DNA of 64,000 bases from Shouchella hunanensis (GCF_028735875.1 NZ_CP117834.1:2530001-2594000); one strand, 5' to 3'; numbered from the stretch's first letter, positions 25,009 to 33,215 are shown. Notes: generated by a model not told the origin, from the sequence alone. Numbers and translations: made by a program.

Positions 25009-26513
25009 ATATAATTCATCAGAAACAACAATGGCCAGTCGTAGTAGTTGGCGCAGGGAACGCAGCTTTATGCGCAGCGATTGCCGCAAAAGAAAATGGT
25101 CAAGATGTACTCGTTCTTGAGCGCGCGCCGAAACAAAAACGAGGCGGCAACTCTTATTTTACTGATGGTGCAATTCGAACCGCATATGGGGATTGGCATT
25201 CCTTAAAAGAAGTATTGTCTGATGACATAAAGGTAGAAGATCGATTAATTCAAATGCCAAACTACGGAACAGATGAATTTATGGACGATCTGCAACGTGT
25301 GACAGAAGGACAAACCGATTCTCAATTGGCACAACAGCTTGTGACGCGCTCATTTGAGACGATTAAGTGGATGAAACGCAACGGTATCCAATTTGAATTA
25401 AACGAAAATCAATATTACATGAATGGTGAAAAAAAGCAGTTCTGGGGTGGGCTCCCGTTAAAGACAACGAATAAAGGTGTTGGTCTAATTTCGTCATTGC
25501 TAAAGAGAGTAGAAGAACTAGGCATCTCGATTGCCTATAACGCTCGACTGAAAGATCTAGATAAGTCATCATCAACCCAATTTACATTGACAGTCGGTAC
25601 TGAGAAGGGAGAAGAGACAATTACTGCGAAAACCGTTATTTTAGCGTGCGGTGGCTTTGAAGCAAATGCAGCAAAGCGTATGGAAGAGTTGGGTGAAGAA
25701 TGGGAACATGCCATTGTTCGTGGGACGGAATATAATACAGGTGATGGCTTAGAATTAGCTTTAAAACTAGGTGCCGTAAAATATGGTCAATGGGAAGGTT
25801 GTCATGCACATACGACGGATTATTTTGCACCGGAGACAGGGGATTTTTCTAAACCTGGTGATATTTACAAAAAATCATCCTATCCATTAGGTTTAATCGT
25901 TAATACCGCTGGTGAACGATTTGTTGACGAAGGAGCAGATTTTAGAAATTACACCTATGCCAAATATGGAAAAGAAACGCTGAAACAACCGGAGCAAAAA
26001 GCGTTTCAATTGTTTGATGGGAATGTTTTTGGAAATTTACGAAAAGAATATCGGATCGAGGAAGCCTCGGTCTATAAAGCGGATACCATTGAGGAACTAG
26101 CTCATAAAATGGGTGTTGACGGAGATGTATTAATCAAAACGATCAATAACTATAATCAAGCTGTACAGCCTGGAGAATACAATCCGGCCATAAAAGATGG
26201 CAAAGGAACGAAGGGGATACACCCGGCAAAGAGTAATTGGGCACTTCCATTTAACCAAGCTCCGTTTTTAGCATTTCCAGTTACGTGTGGGATAACGTTT
26301 ACATTTGGAGGTGTAAGAACAAGTCCAAATGGTCATATTCTTAATCAACATGGAGACGAAATTCCCGGATTATTTGCAGCAGGTGAAATGATTGGAGGAC
26401 TTTTTTATCATAATTATCCGGGTGGTTCCGGCTTAATGTCTGGTGCGGTATTTGGTAAGCTTTCAGGTGAGCATGCAGGAAAGTATATAAGCGAGCAATC
26501 AGTCGAAATCTAG
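25005..26513 (+). CDS. tcuA: FAD-dependent tricarballylate dehydrogenase-like flavoprotein (TcuA)
   Basis: 502 residues of the FAD_binding_2 (fumarate reductase flavoprotein) family. VVVVGAGNAALCAAIAA (about 13-29) binds FAD, and RGGNSYFTDGAIR is characteristic of TcuA. C-terminal HNYPGGSGLMSGAVFGK also fits. In Salmonella TcuA oxidises tricarballylate to cis-aconitate and passes electrons to TcuB. No TcuB gene lies here, so another electron acceptor must serve. It is coupled to the dehydrogenase gene (ATGA overlap). 3-Ketosteroid dehydrogenases and urocanate reductases are related alternatives. Confidence 0.8.
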   Translation: MNIIHQKQQWPVVVVGAGNAALCAAIAAKENGQDVLVLERAPKQKRGGNSYFTDGAIRTAYGDWHSLKEVLSDDIKVEDRLIQMPNYGTDEFMDDLQRVTEGQTDSQLAQQLVTRSFETIKWMKRNGIQFELNENQYYMNGEKKQFWGGLPLKTTNKGVGLISSLLKRVEELGISIAYNARLKDLDKSSSTQFTLTVGTEKGEETITAKTVILACGGFEANAAKRMEELGEEWEHAIVRGTEYNTGDGLELALKLGAVKYGQWEGCHAHTTDYFAPETGDFSKPGDIYKKSSYPLGLIVNTAGERFVDEGADFRNYTYAKYGKETLKQPEQKAFQLFDGNVFGNLRKEYRIEEASVYKADTIEELAHKMGVDGDVLIKTINNYNQAVQPGEYNPAIKDGKGTKGIHPAKSNWALPFNQAPFLAFPVTCGITFTFGGVRTSPNGHILNQHGDEIPGLFAAGEMIGGLFYHNYPGGSGLMSGAVFGKLSGEHAGKYISEQSVEI

Positions 26514-26522
26514 CTTTTACAG

Positions 26523-26559
26523 AGGCAACTAGCGTTTTATTAGGCTAGTTGCCTTTTTT
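26523..26559 (+). terminator. Terminator after the tcuA-like gene
   Basis: AGGCAACTAGC pairs perfectly with GCTAGTTGCCT across ten bases, followed by six T. The stretch 26560-26858 beyond it holds an 80-codon frame without a ribosome binding site, which I do not support as a gene. Confidence 0.85.
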
Positions 26560-26900
26560 GATTAACTTGCTATCTATTCATAATGTTGAGATACTAAAAG
26601 AGTATTACTTAGAAAGGGAAATACGACATAGAAAATTCTACTGTATAGAGATATTGAGTGGAAAAACAGAACTGAAAAAATGGTTTAAACAGAAATTGTC
26701 CGAGTCATTTATCATACGAACCATGTTATCCAAGAGACATACTCCTTCTTTTCTAGTAGAAGAGACCGCTGTGAATCTATTACTAGAGTGAATGCGTGTA
26801 TGCGTAACGAATTGAGGAGACTATTAAAATTCAAAACACTTACATGGTCACATAGCCTATGGCGAACCATTATAAAAAACGAAACGAGTGGGGGAATAGT

Positions 26901-27749
26901 GTGTTCCAAGAATTAAATGGATATACGATACAGTTGAAAAAAGCGCATGATTTTAGTTGGTTACAAAGCTATGGAAAGGTCTTTGCTGTCTTTGATCAAC
27001 AAGACTCTGGCAATATAAGCTTTGGTATCCAATCCGGGCAAAAACGATATTTTATCAAGTATGCAGGAGCAGAAACTATTAACGGTTCGAATACAACATC
27101 AGAAGCCATTCAACAGCTAAAAGAAGCGAAACAGGTGTACGAAGACTTGCATCATCCTACTTTAATTACGTACATTGAAGCCATTGAACGACCGAGTGGC
27201 TATGCACTTGTTTTTAGTTGGACAGACGGGGAAAATTTACACCCACATTGGAAATTTCCTCCCCCAGAAAAATATACCCATCCTGATTCACCTTTTTATC
27301 GTTTCAAGCAATTGCCATTTGAAAAAAAGCGAAAAGCGTTTATACAAATTTTGTCCTTCCACCAAATGGTTGCAAACAAAGGCTATGTATCCATTGATTT
27401 TTATGATGGGAGTTTAATGTATAACTTTAAAACAAATACAATGACCATATGCGACATCGATTTTTATTCAAAGACTCCTTATGTTAATAAAAGGGGAACG
27501 ATGTGGGGATCAACGCGCTTTATGTCTCCTGAAGAGTTTGAGAGAGGGGCTAAAATTGATCAACAGACGATGGTGTATACAATGGGTGCGATGGCATTCG
27601 CACTATTTGGAGGCGAGCAAGATCGCTCAAGAGAAAAATGGGATGCTTCAGAAACGCTCTATCAAGCATCTTTAAAAGCCGTGCAAGCGAATAAACGTGA
27701 GCGCTTCTCGACAGTTAAAGACTTTCTTACATGCTGGGAAAAAGAATAA
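26901..27749 (+). CDS. Serine/threonine protein kinase-like protein
   Basis: About 282 residues of a kinase-like fold. KRYFIKYAG supplies the Lys of the ATP site. The catalytic-loop equivalent is SIDFYDGSLMYN and the metal-binding DFG equivalent is ICDIDFYSK. GTMWGSTRFMSPEEF resembles the activation and APE region. The usual HRD and loop Asn are not kept, so activity is uncertain, although the variant loop appears to be a family feature. GTG 26901 follows GGGGG by six bases; ATG 26859 is in frame but has no site. Confidence 0.7.
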   Translation: MFQELNGYTIQLKKAHDFSWLQSYGKVFAVFDQQDSGNISFGIQSGQKRYFIKYAGAETINGSNTTSEAIQQLKEAKQVYEDLHHPTLITYIEAIERPSGYALVFSWTDGENLHPHWKFPPPEKYTHPDSPFYRFKQLPFEKKRKAFIQILSFHQMVANKGYVSIDFYDGSLMYNFKTNTMTICDIDFYSKTPYVNKRGTMWGSTRFMSPEEFERGAKIDQQTMVYTMGAMAFALFGGEQDRSREKWDASETLYQASLKAVQANKRERFSTVKDFLTCWEKE

Positions 27750-27775
27750 GAGTGGATAACCTCTTATTCTTTCTC
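27737..27775. terminator. Bidirectional terminator between converging genes
   Basis: AAAGAATAAGAG pairs perfectly with CTCTTATTCTTT over 12 bp around an 8-base loop, with A and T tracts on the two sides. It overlaps both stop codons. Confidence 0.75.
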
Positions 27776-27973
27776 TTGTTCCTTTTTTTCTTCCAATGCA
27801 TCTAGACGGGCAAGAATTTGATCAAGCTTCTTGTCAATTTCGTCAAACTCTGGACCGGCGCCTTGCCGCATTTCTAATTCTTTTAATTTCATGCGGTTAT
27901 TAATCAGGGTAGTGAAAACTGGAAATAGAATAGCAGCCAAAGGGATAAGCACCCACCAAGGAAAATCACCCAT
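27764..27973 (-). CDS. Small membrane protein with a C-terminal coiled coil
   Basis: 69 residues: one transmembrane segment near the N-terminus (about 5-24, WWVLIPLAAILFPVFTTL) and a charged helix with heptad-like hydrophobics (IDKKLDQILARLDAL). The layout recalls PspB, but I see no real homology. ATG follows AAGGAGGCTACAAC. It may share a transcript with the photoreceptor gene 54 bp upstream. Function unknown. Confidence 0.7.
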   Translation of the reverse strand: MGDFPWWVLIPLAAILFPVFTTLINNRMKLKELEMRQGAGPEFDEIDKKLDQILARLDALEEKKEQEKE

Positions 27974-28027
27974 GTTGTAGCCTCCTTATTGTATGTATCC
28001 TCTATACGGGCTCCATTCAATAATGTT

Positions 28028-28810
28028 TCACGTTTGGTCAAAATAGTGACGAAGAAATGCTTTAACCGAGCTTGCTGTTTTCATGCCTTTCAGTGTGGTT
28101 TCTTGAAGGCCAACCGACTGTTTTGCGAGAATCGGTGACATTCCTGTTAAGATCGTATCTGTACCTACAAGCTGAATAATATCACGTAAGCGAAAAATCC
28201 CTTCAACAACGTACTCATCAAATTCCTCTAACCCGGAAACATCGACAATTAATGTTGACAAGTCTTGCTCGGAGATTTCCTTTGTAACGGTTTCAAACAT
28301 ATGGTCAAAGCGAGCTTTCCCAAATTCACCAACCAGTGGGATAACCGCAATGCCATTTACTAGTGGAACAATAGGCGTTGAGATTGTGTCGATCCGCTGT
28401 ACAGATTCGAAGTAGTTCAATTCTATTTCTTTTTGAACCGTAACGTCTTTTTGAATGCCGATAAAGTATTTTATATCTGGTCGATCAAGGGTGACACACT
28501 CAATGTTTAATTCATTCCAAAAATAGCTTCCGTCTTTTCGATAATTTATAATTTCAACCGAGATAGATTCTTCATTGTCTATAGCTTGCCTAATTTGGTT
28601 TACTTTTTCTTGATCGGTTTCTTCACCTTGAAGAAACCGACAATTGGTCCCGAGAACATCGGTCTCTTCATACCCGGTCATATCCGTAAAGCCTTGATTT
28701 GAGTAAACGATTGGATTATCTTTTTGGGAAGGGTCTGTTACGAGCACACCTACTTTCGTCCGATCTAGCAGTCGCGTTAAAAGCTGAGATTTGTTAAACA
28801 AATAGTCCAT
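28028..28810 (-). CDS. ytvA: Blue-light photoreceptor YtvA-like (LOV-STAS)
   Basis: 260 residues. The LOV domain (about 10-125) contains GTNCRFLQG, with the photoactive Cys at 57 that forms the FMN adduct. A linker helix (about 125-150) leads to a STAS domain (about 150-255; LIVDVSGLEEFDE). Length and order match B. subtilis YtvA (PfyP), which feeds blue light into the stressosome and sigma-B. The lone location is normal. Whether a sigma-B pathway exists here cannot be seen. A weak SD (GAGGAAATCTT) precedes ATG. Confidence 0.92.
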   Translation of the reverse strand: MDYLFNKSQLLTRLLDRTKVGVLVTDPSQKDNPIVYSNQGFTDMTGYEETDVLGTNCRFLQGEETDQEKVNQIRQAIDNEESISVEIINYRKDGSYFWNELNIECVTLDRPDIKYFIGIQKDVTVQKEIELNYFESVQRIDTISTPIVPLVNGIAVIPLVGEFGKARFDHMFETVTKEISEQDLSTLIVDVSGLEEFDEYVVEGIFRLRDIIQLVGTDTILTGMSPILAKQSVGLQETTLKGMKTASSVKAFLRHYFDQT

Positions 28811-28949
28811 AAGATTTCCTCAATTCTATTCAGAGTCGATAGAAACTAGTTTCCCGAAAATGAATGATTTAAACAATAGCGGATAGGAAGCACATCGATT
28901 AAAAATCATGTAAAATAGAAAAGAATGTTAGTAGAGTGAGGTACTTAAG

Positions 28950-29441
28950 ATGAAAGACTTTTTTCAGCAAGTAAATGTTAGTGCTCAGCTTCCTAAAAAG
29001 AAAGCCGTATTTCAACTGAATCGAATGAGAATTGGGGTCCCGTTCTTTTATATAGGCATTTTGCTTATTTTTATTTGTATTCCACTGTTGGTTCAATCGT
29101 TTTCAAATAGGGAAGGGGCGTTAGGTGATTTAGCATTACCGATTTACCTAGTCTATTTTGTTTTTGTTTTCTTTCCTATTTTCTCTGGTGCCGTTTATTT
29201 GTTGATTGCTTCCATTTCCGCAATCGCTTTGTCAGTAGCAAGATTACTAGATCGAAAATTAACATTTCTAATGATGTTTAAGTTGGCTTCATTTGCTGCT
29301 ACATTTCCACTTATCGGCTACGGGATTTTACTTGTACTGAATGAATCACTGGCAACACTATGGATTTGGCCAAGTGTCGTCTTTATTTTCTTTATAGTAT
29401 GCCGGTCCATTTTTTACTATCCAAAGCAAAGAAAAGGATGA
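28950..29441 (+). CDS. Four-helix membrane protein of unknown function
   Basis: 163 residues with a short polar N-terminus (MKDFFQQVNVSAQLPKKKAV) and four hydrophobic segments (about 28-50, 60-90, 105-128 and 133-155). The N-terminus has a passing resemblance to DUF1189 membrane proteins, which are longer. GTGAGGTACTTAAG precedes ATG. It ends 11 bp before the HD-hydrolase gene, so the two probably form an operon. Confidence 0.65.
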   Translation: MKDFFQQVNVSAQLPKKKAVFQLNRMRIGVPFFYIGILLIFICIPLLVQSFSNREGALGDLALPIYLVYFVFVFFPIFSGAVYLLIASISAIALSVARLLDRKLTFLMMFKLASFAATFPLIGYGILLVLNESLATLWIWPSVVFIFFIVCRSIFYYPKQRKG

Positions 29442-29452
29442 GGAGGGGTTGA

Positions 29453-30082
29453 ATGATACTTCAACATACAGAAAATTGGGTGAGACAAAGGCTAGCGAAG
29501 GATACAACCGGACATGACTGGTTTCATACAGAACGAGTCAGGAATGTAGCAAAGACATTAGCGCGTGTTGAAGAGGCAGATTCATTTATTGTTGAAATGG
29601 CTGCATTGCTGCATGATACGATTGATGACAAACTTGTAGCAAATGAGGAACAAGCGATACAAGAAGTGGTGCATTTCCTAAAAGAACAACATCTAGAAAA
29701 AAAGCAAGTGGATCATATACTCGAAATTATTCAGTCGATTTCGTTCAGCAAGGGAATGGAACTACGCACGATCGAAGCGAAAATCGTTCAAGATGCTGAC
29801 AGACTCGATGCAATGGGCGCAATAGGCATTGCTCGTACGTTTCAATATTCTGGTTCTAAACAGCAAGCCATCTATGACCCGGCAATTGCTGTACGTGAAG
29901 AGATGACTAAGAATGAGTACCGTAATGGAGAAACATCAGCGATTAATCATTTTTATGAGAAGTTATTAAAGCTAAAAGACAAATTACATACACATGCTGC
30001 AAAGGAATTAGCAGAAAAACGCCACCACTATATGGAACAATTCTTAACACAGTTTAGTCTTGAGTGGGAAGGAAAGGCTTAG
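29453..30082 (+). CDS. HD-domain phosphohydrolase
   Basis: 209 residues. Metal-binding residues follow the HD pattern: HDWFHTERV early, AALLHDTIDD (His-Asp about 53-54) and VQDADRLDAMGAIG later. B. subtilis and E. coli YedJ-type proteins share this form and are thought to act on nucleotides. GGAGGGGTTGA precedes ATG. Second gene of a two-gene unit, followed by a terminator. Confidence 0.85.
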   Translation: MILQHTENWVRQRLAKDTTGHDWFHTERVRNVAKTLARVEEADSFIVEMAALLHDTIDDKLVANEEQAIQEVVHFLKEQHLEKKQVDHILEIIQSISFSKGMELRTIEAKIVQDADRLDAMGAIGIARTFQYSGSKQQAIYDPAIAVREEMTKNEYRNGETSAINHFYEKLLKLKDKLHTHAAKELAEKRHHYMEQFLTQFSLEWEGKA

Positions 30083-30128
30083 AAGAAAGAACGTAGAAGT
30101 AGAGCGGTAACAAACGTTAATTGAAATC

Positions 30129-30154
30129 ACATCTACCCAGTGTAGATGTTTTTT
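30129..30154 (+). terminator. Terminator after the HD hydrolase gene
   Basis: ACATCTAC pairs with GTAGATGT around CCAGT, followed by TTTTTT. Confidence 0.8.
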
Positions 30155-30155
30155 C

Positions 30156-30497
30156 TTGGAAACAAGCAATCATATGCTTGATCCATGGGAAGTGTTAAAG
30201 ACGGCATCGACATTGTTGAAGCCTAGTGGTTCCATTTATGCAAGCATCCCAAATGTTGGCCATATCACGATTATGGAACAATTATTAAGCGGTACATGGA
30301 CGTATACAGAATCGGGATTATTAGATAAAACCCATTTTGGTTTTTTTACAAAGGCAGAAATTTATGCACTTTTTGACAGTCAAGGGTTTGACATTATAGC
30401 CATTAACCAACTGATGAATACGGGTGAACGGGAGACTCGTTTACTTGAGCGAACGACTGCATTTCAATACATTGTCCACGCTCGAAAAAGGGAATAA
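30156..30497 (+). pseudogene. C-terminal remnant of a class I SAM-dependent methyltransferase
   Basis: The frame encodes a segment beginning around LDPWEVLKTASTLLKPSGSI, then SIPNVGHITIMEQLLSG and LLDKTHFGFFTKAEI. These are the later motifs of Methyltransf_23-type enzymes found in polysaccharide clusters. The N-terminal SAM-binding half (Gly-rich loop) is missing, and the preceding sequence is the terminator of another gene. There is no ribosome binding site. It looks like a truncated leftover from a recombination or deletion event. A short functional protein is much less likely. Confidence 0.65.
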
Positions 30498-30501
30498 GTT
30501 G

Positions 30502-30798
30502 ATGCAGTTAACGTCCAGTCACACAGCAGCTAATCAACATGCTATCTATTTTATGGATGGATCCATTTCAAGCGGCTGGCACTACCAGATTATGACGTAT
30601 CAGGAAAGTCAGTCTGTTCCAGTTCGGTTCTATTGGGATATCGAGGGAACGTTTCAACGAGATCATAGTGAAGAAGTGGGCTTATTTGATTGCGCAAAAA
30701 CAGATGTACATGTCTTTCCATGCTATATAGCACCACAAACGAGAGGAGGCACTATTCCTCTCGTTTTGTATGGTCTGAAAAGTCTTCTTCTTTTTCTT
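30502..30798 (+). other. Possible small ORF or remnant downstream of the methyltransferase fragment
   Basis: From ATG 30502 (weak GGGAATAAGTTG upstream) the frame reads MQLTSSHTAANQHAIYFMDG and stays protein-like, with several aromatic and acidic residues, to about 30750. It then runs through a terminator into the antisense of the next gene, ending only at 30861. The sensible part resembles no family I know. The natural end may have been lost, which fits a decayed region. The end coordinate is approximate. Confidence 0.3.
30739..30768. terminator. Terminator between converging reading frames
   Basis: ACGAGAGGA pairs with TCCTCTCGT around an 8-base loop, with TTTTG on the plus side. The stop codon of the minus-strand gene lies in its loop. 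Confidence 0.65.
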
Positions 30799-31429
30799 CA
30801 CTATGGGCGATTGTTTCTTTTTGTTCTTTTGTATAGCCATCTCTATGATCGGCTTGATTAGGGTCTGAGTGATCATCTCGTTCTTGTTTATCTTTATCAC
30901 GATTTTGCATCGTTTTTTCTTGAGAGCTCGTGTAGGAACGCTCTTCATTCTTTAAATAATCTGAACGCTGACCGTGCCAAATCAAGTCAAAAATGGCTCT
31001 TCCGTTTGTTGGTTGCCCATCTGGTAGGTAAACAGGTATAAGATCAAAAAATACAAAATAAAAGATATAAAACATGAAGGTACTCCAAAACATATTGTCA
31101 GGGATGATTTGTGCCGCTAAGAGTGAGTTTACAATCACAGCTATAATGGTGCTTGATAAAATAGGCGACGCGTATATAAACCCATGCCAAAAACGATTTT
31201 TTGGGTTAAGCTCCTCATACTCCATCCAACTATACATAAAAAAATAACGGCGTACCTCAATGGTCTTTAATGAGAAAAGCTTGGGACCACTTCCAACGAC
31301 CAATTTTTTATTTGAAGCTCCTAGTAAAACCGCGGTTAAGTAGTAACCTGACTCACGAATAATGGTTACAATAGGTAAAATAATGATTGCAGACATGATC
31401 AACTGTGCAAGGTCAATGAATGTAAACAT
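30752..31429 (-). CDS. M50 (site-2 protease)-like membrane protein lacking the zinc motif
   Basis: 225 residues with three or four membrane segments in the first 150 and a highly charged C-terminal tail (about 160-225, rich in Asp, Glu, Lys and Gln). Segment IRESGYYLTAVLLGASNKK, then VVGSGPKLFS, follows the M50 pattern HExGH...GxGP, but His-Glu-x-x-His has become RESGYY. Later DLIPVYLPDGQPTNG echoes the M50 NxxPxxxLDG motif. It is therefore probably a non-catalytic relative. The cytosolic tail suggests a binding role. The assignment is from motif spacing only. Confidence 0.6.
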   Translation of the reverse strand: MFTFIDLAQLIMSAIIILPIVTIIRESGYYLTAVLLGASNKKLVVGSGPKLFSLKTIEVRRYFFMYSWMEYEELNPKNRFWHGFIYASPILSSTIIAVIVNSLLAAQIIPDNMFWSTFMFYIFYFVFFDLIPVYLPDGQPTNGRAIFDLIWHGQRSDYLKNEERSYTSSQEKTMQNRDKDKQERDDHSDPNQADHRDGYTKEQKETIAHSEEKEEDFSDHTKREE

Positions 31430-31574
31430 TATACTGTACTCCTTTCATTAGTGCCTTTACTAACGTACCCGAAAGAGAGTGAGAGCAATCTTCTTTTTTT
31501 AAAACCAAAAATTAGTCCTTTCTTTTCGGCTGCAACAGTGGCAAAATAGAAAGGAATCTACTGACAGTGGCTTT

Positions 31575-31590
31575 ATGAAATCGATTTCAT
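31575..31590. promoter_or_regulatory. 16-bp perfect palindrome upstream of the efflux gene (cre-like)
   Basis: ATGAAATCGATTTCAT is a perfect palindrome, 22 bp before the preferred start codon. Its core TGAAATCGATTTCA also fits the CcpA cre consensus at all fixed positions. It may be a CcpA site or the operator of a dedicated repressor. Confidence 0.5.
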
Positions 31591-31611
31591 TTATTGGAGA
31601 GAAGGGGTAGC

Positions 31612-32844
31612 TTGGAACAAACAGCCATTACGGGACGTAAACGGTTTGGCTTAGCCTTATTGCTTGGGACATTGGCAGCCTTCGGGCCGTTAACGATTGA
31701 TATGTACTTGCCTAGCTTTCCTTCTATTGCATCAGACTTACATGCCCCAGCTTCACTTGTGCAGTTGAGCTTAACTGCTTGTTTATTAGGATTAGGGGCA
31801 GGTCAGCTTGTGGTTGGACCTATGAGTGATGCAAAAGGTAGGAAAAAGCCGCTTGTTATTTCAATCTTTCTTTATGTCCTCGCTTCTCTAGCGTGTGCGC
31901 TTGCACCTAATATAGGGACGTTAATTGTGGCAAGATTTATGCAAGGCTTTACTGCTGCTGCTGGAATTGTTATTTCCCGGGCAGTCGTTCGTGATTTATT
32001 TAATGGAAGAGAATTAACAAAGTTCTTTTCTCTATTAATGCTCATTAATGGATTGGCACCTATTTTAGCACCTGTTTTCGGAAGTGGCGTGCTACTAATA
32101 CCGGGAGCAAATTGGAACTGGATTTTTATCTCTTTAGCTCTACTTGGTCTTATCATTGTGCTCATTGTCATCAATCGATTAACAGAAACATTGCCATTAG
32201 AAAAGCGGACACAAAGTAGTATAGGTCATACATTGCGGACATTCAAAAGCTTACTCTCAGACCGAGCATTTATGGGGTTTGCGTTTACTCAAGGCTTAAT
32301 GATGGGTGGTATTTTTGCCTATGTATCAGGAACCCCATTTGTATATCAAGGAATTTACGATGTGTCACCGCAAGTGTTTAGTCTATTATTTGGTGTGAAT
32401 GGTCTTGGAATTATTGTAGGCACTCATTTAGTTGGCAGGTATGCAGGTATTATTCCTGAACGTTCATTTTTACGCTTTGGCTTAATAACAGCTACTCTTG
32501 CGAGCAGTGTCTTACTCATTATGACCATAATAAATGGCCCGTTATTTTCAATTGTTGTTCCTATTTTCTTGTTCGTATCAATGATCGGAATGATTGGGAC
32601 AACGTCGTTTTCATTAGCGATGGAGTCACAAGGTGGCAGAGCTGGTAGTGCTTCTGCATTACTTGGATTATTACCTTTTGTAATTGGTGCTATAACGGCA
32701 CCACTTGTCGGTATAGCTGGTGAAGATACGGCTGTACCAATGGGGGTCATTATGTTCCTTTCTAGCATCTCTGCTTTGGCGGCTTTCTATTTGCTAGCTA
32801 AAGGAGGAAAAGACGAACAGGAAGCGAATGAGAGAATGGAATGA
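31612..32844 (+). CDS. Bcr/CflA-family multidrug efflux transporter (MFS)
   Basis: About 410 residues with twelve hydrophobic segments. The Bcr/CflA signature region is clear: FGPLTIDMYLPSFPSIASDL at the start, GPMSDAKGRKKP in loop 2-3 and ARFMQGFTAAAGIVISRAVVRD. These proton-driven pumps export drugs such as bicyclomycin, chloramphenicol or cysteine. The likely start is TTG 31612, close behind AGAAGGGG; an upstream TTG at 31594 is in frame. It has its own terminator. Confidence 0.9.
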   Translation: MEQTAITGRKRFGLALLLGTLAAFGPLTIDMYLPSFPSIASDLHAPASLVQLSLTACLLGLGAGQLVVGPMSDAKGRKKPLVISIFLYVLASLACALAPNIGTLIVARFMQGFTAAAGIVISRAVVRDLFNGRELTKFFSLLMLINGLAPILAPVFGSGVLLIPGANWNWIFISLALLGLIIVLIVINRLTETLPLEKRTQSSIGHTLRTFKSLLSDRAFMGFAFTQGLMMGGIFAYVSGTPFVYQGIYDVSPQVFSLLFGVNGLGIIVGTHLVGRYAGIIPERSFLRFGLITATLASSVLLIMTIINGPLFSIVVPIFLFVSMIGMIGTTSFSLAMESQGGRAGSASALLGLLPFVIGAITAPLVGIAGEDTAVPMGVIMFLSSISALAAFYLLAKGGKDEQEANERME

Positions 32845-32849
32845 GAAAG

Positions 32850-32885
32850 AGGCAGGAGGATGGCGTACATCCTTCTGCCTTTTTC
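32850..32885 (+). terminator. Terminator after the efflux gene
   Basis: AGGCAGGAGGATG pairs with CATCCTTCTGCCT (one mismatch) around five bases, then TTTTT. Confidence 0.85.
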
Positions 32886-32912
32886 ATTTTAGAAGCATGT
32901 CTAGTTGCTCCG

Positions 32913-33050
32913 TTATTTCATAGATTGACTATTCTTTTTTGAAAGGTCTTGAAGAAATTTCTTTTCCTCTACTGTTAGCTCTCGATTTAACTTCGCTTCC
33001 ATATCTTTTTTTAATGAAACAAATAATAATTTTGCTGTTTGATCGAGCAT
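32913..33050 (-). CDS. 45-residue charged small protein
   Basis: ATG at 33050 follows GAGG by six bases on the minus strand, and the ORF ends at TAA 32913-32915. The product begins MLDQTAKLLFVSLKKDMEAK, is soluble and mostly helical by composition, with alternating Lys and Glu (LNRELTVEEKKFLQDLSKK). A clean ribosome binding site and protein-like codon use support it. I do not recognise a family. Confidence 0.55.
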   Translation of the reverse strand: MLDQTAKLLFVSLKKDMEAKLNRELTVEEKKFLQDLSKKNSQSMK

Positions 33051-33215
33051 AAGAGGCCTCTTTTCATTCTTGCTTTACAGTATATTCGTACTAATTTTAA
33101 CAGATTGCTATGAAAATAGAAAGATTTTCCCTTTTTTTTTAGTCTCAAAAAGAGGGAGCAATATTCTTTTTTTAGAATACATGTGGTACAGTAAATAGTT
33201 GAAAGAAGGTGACGT

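Noticed and set aside
26549-26791. 80-codon plus-strand frame after the tcuA-like gene
   Set aside because: It begins inside the terminator, has no Shine-Dalgarno and has no recognisable motif.
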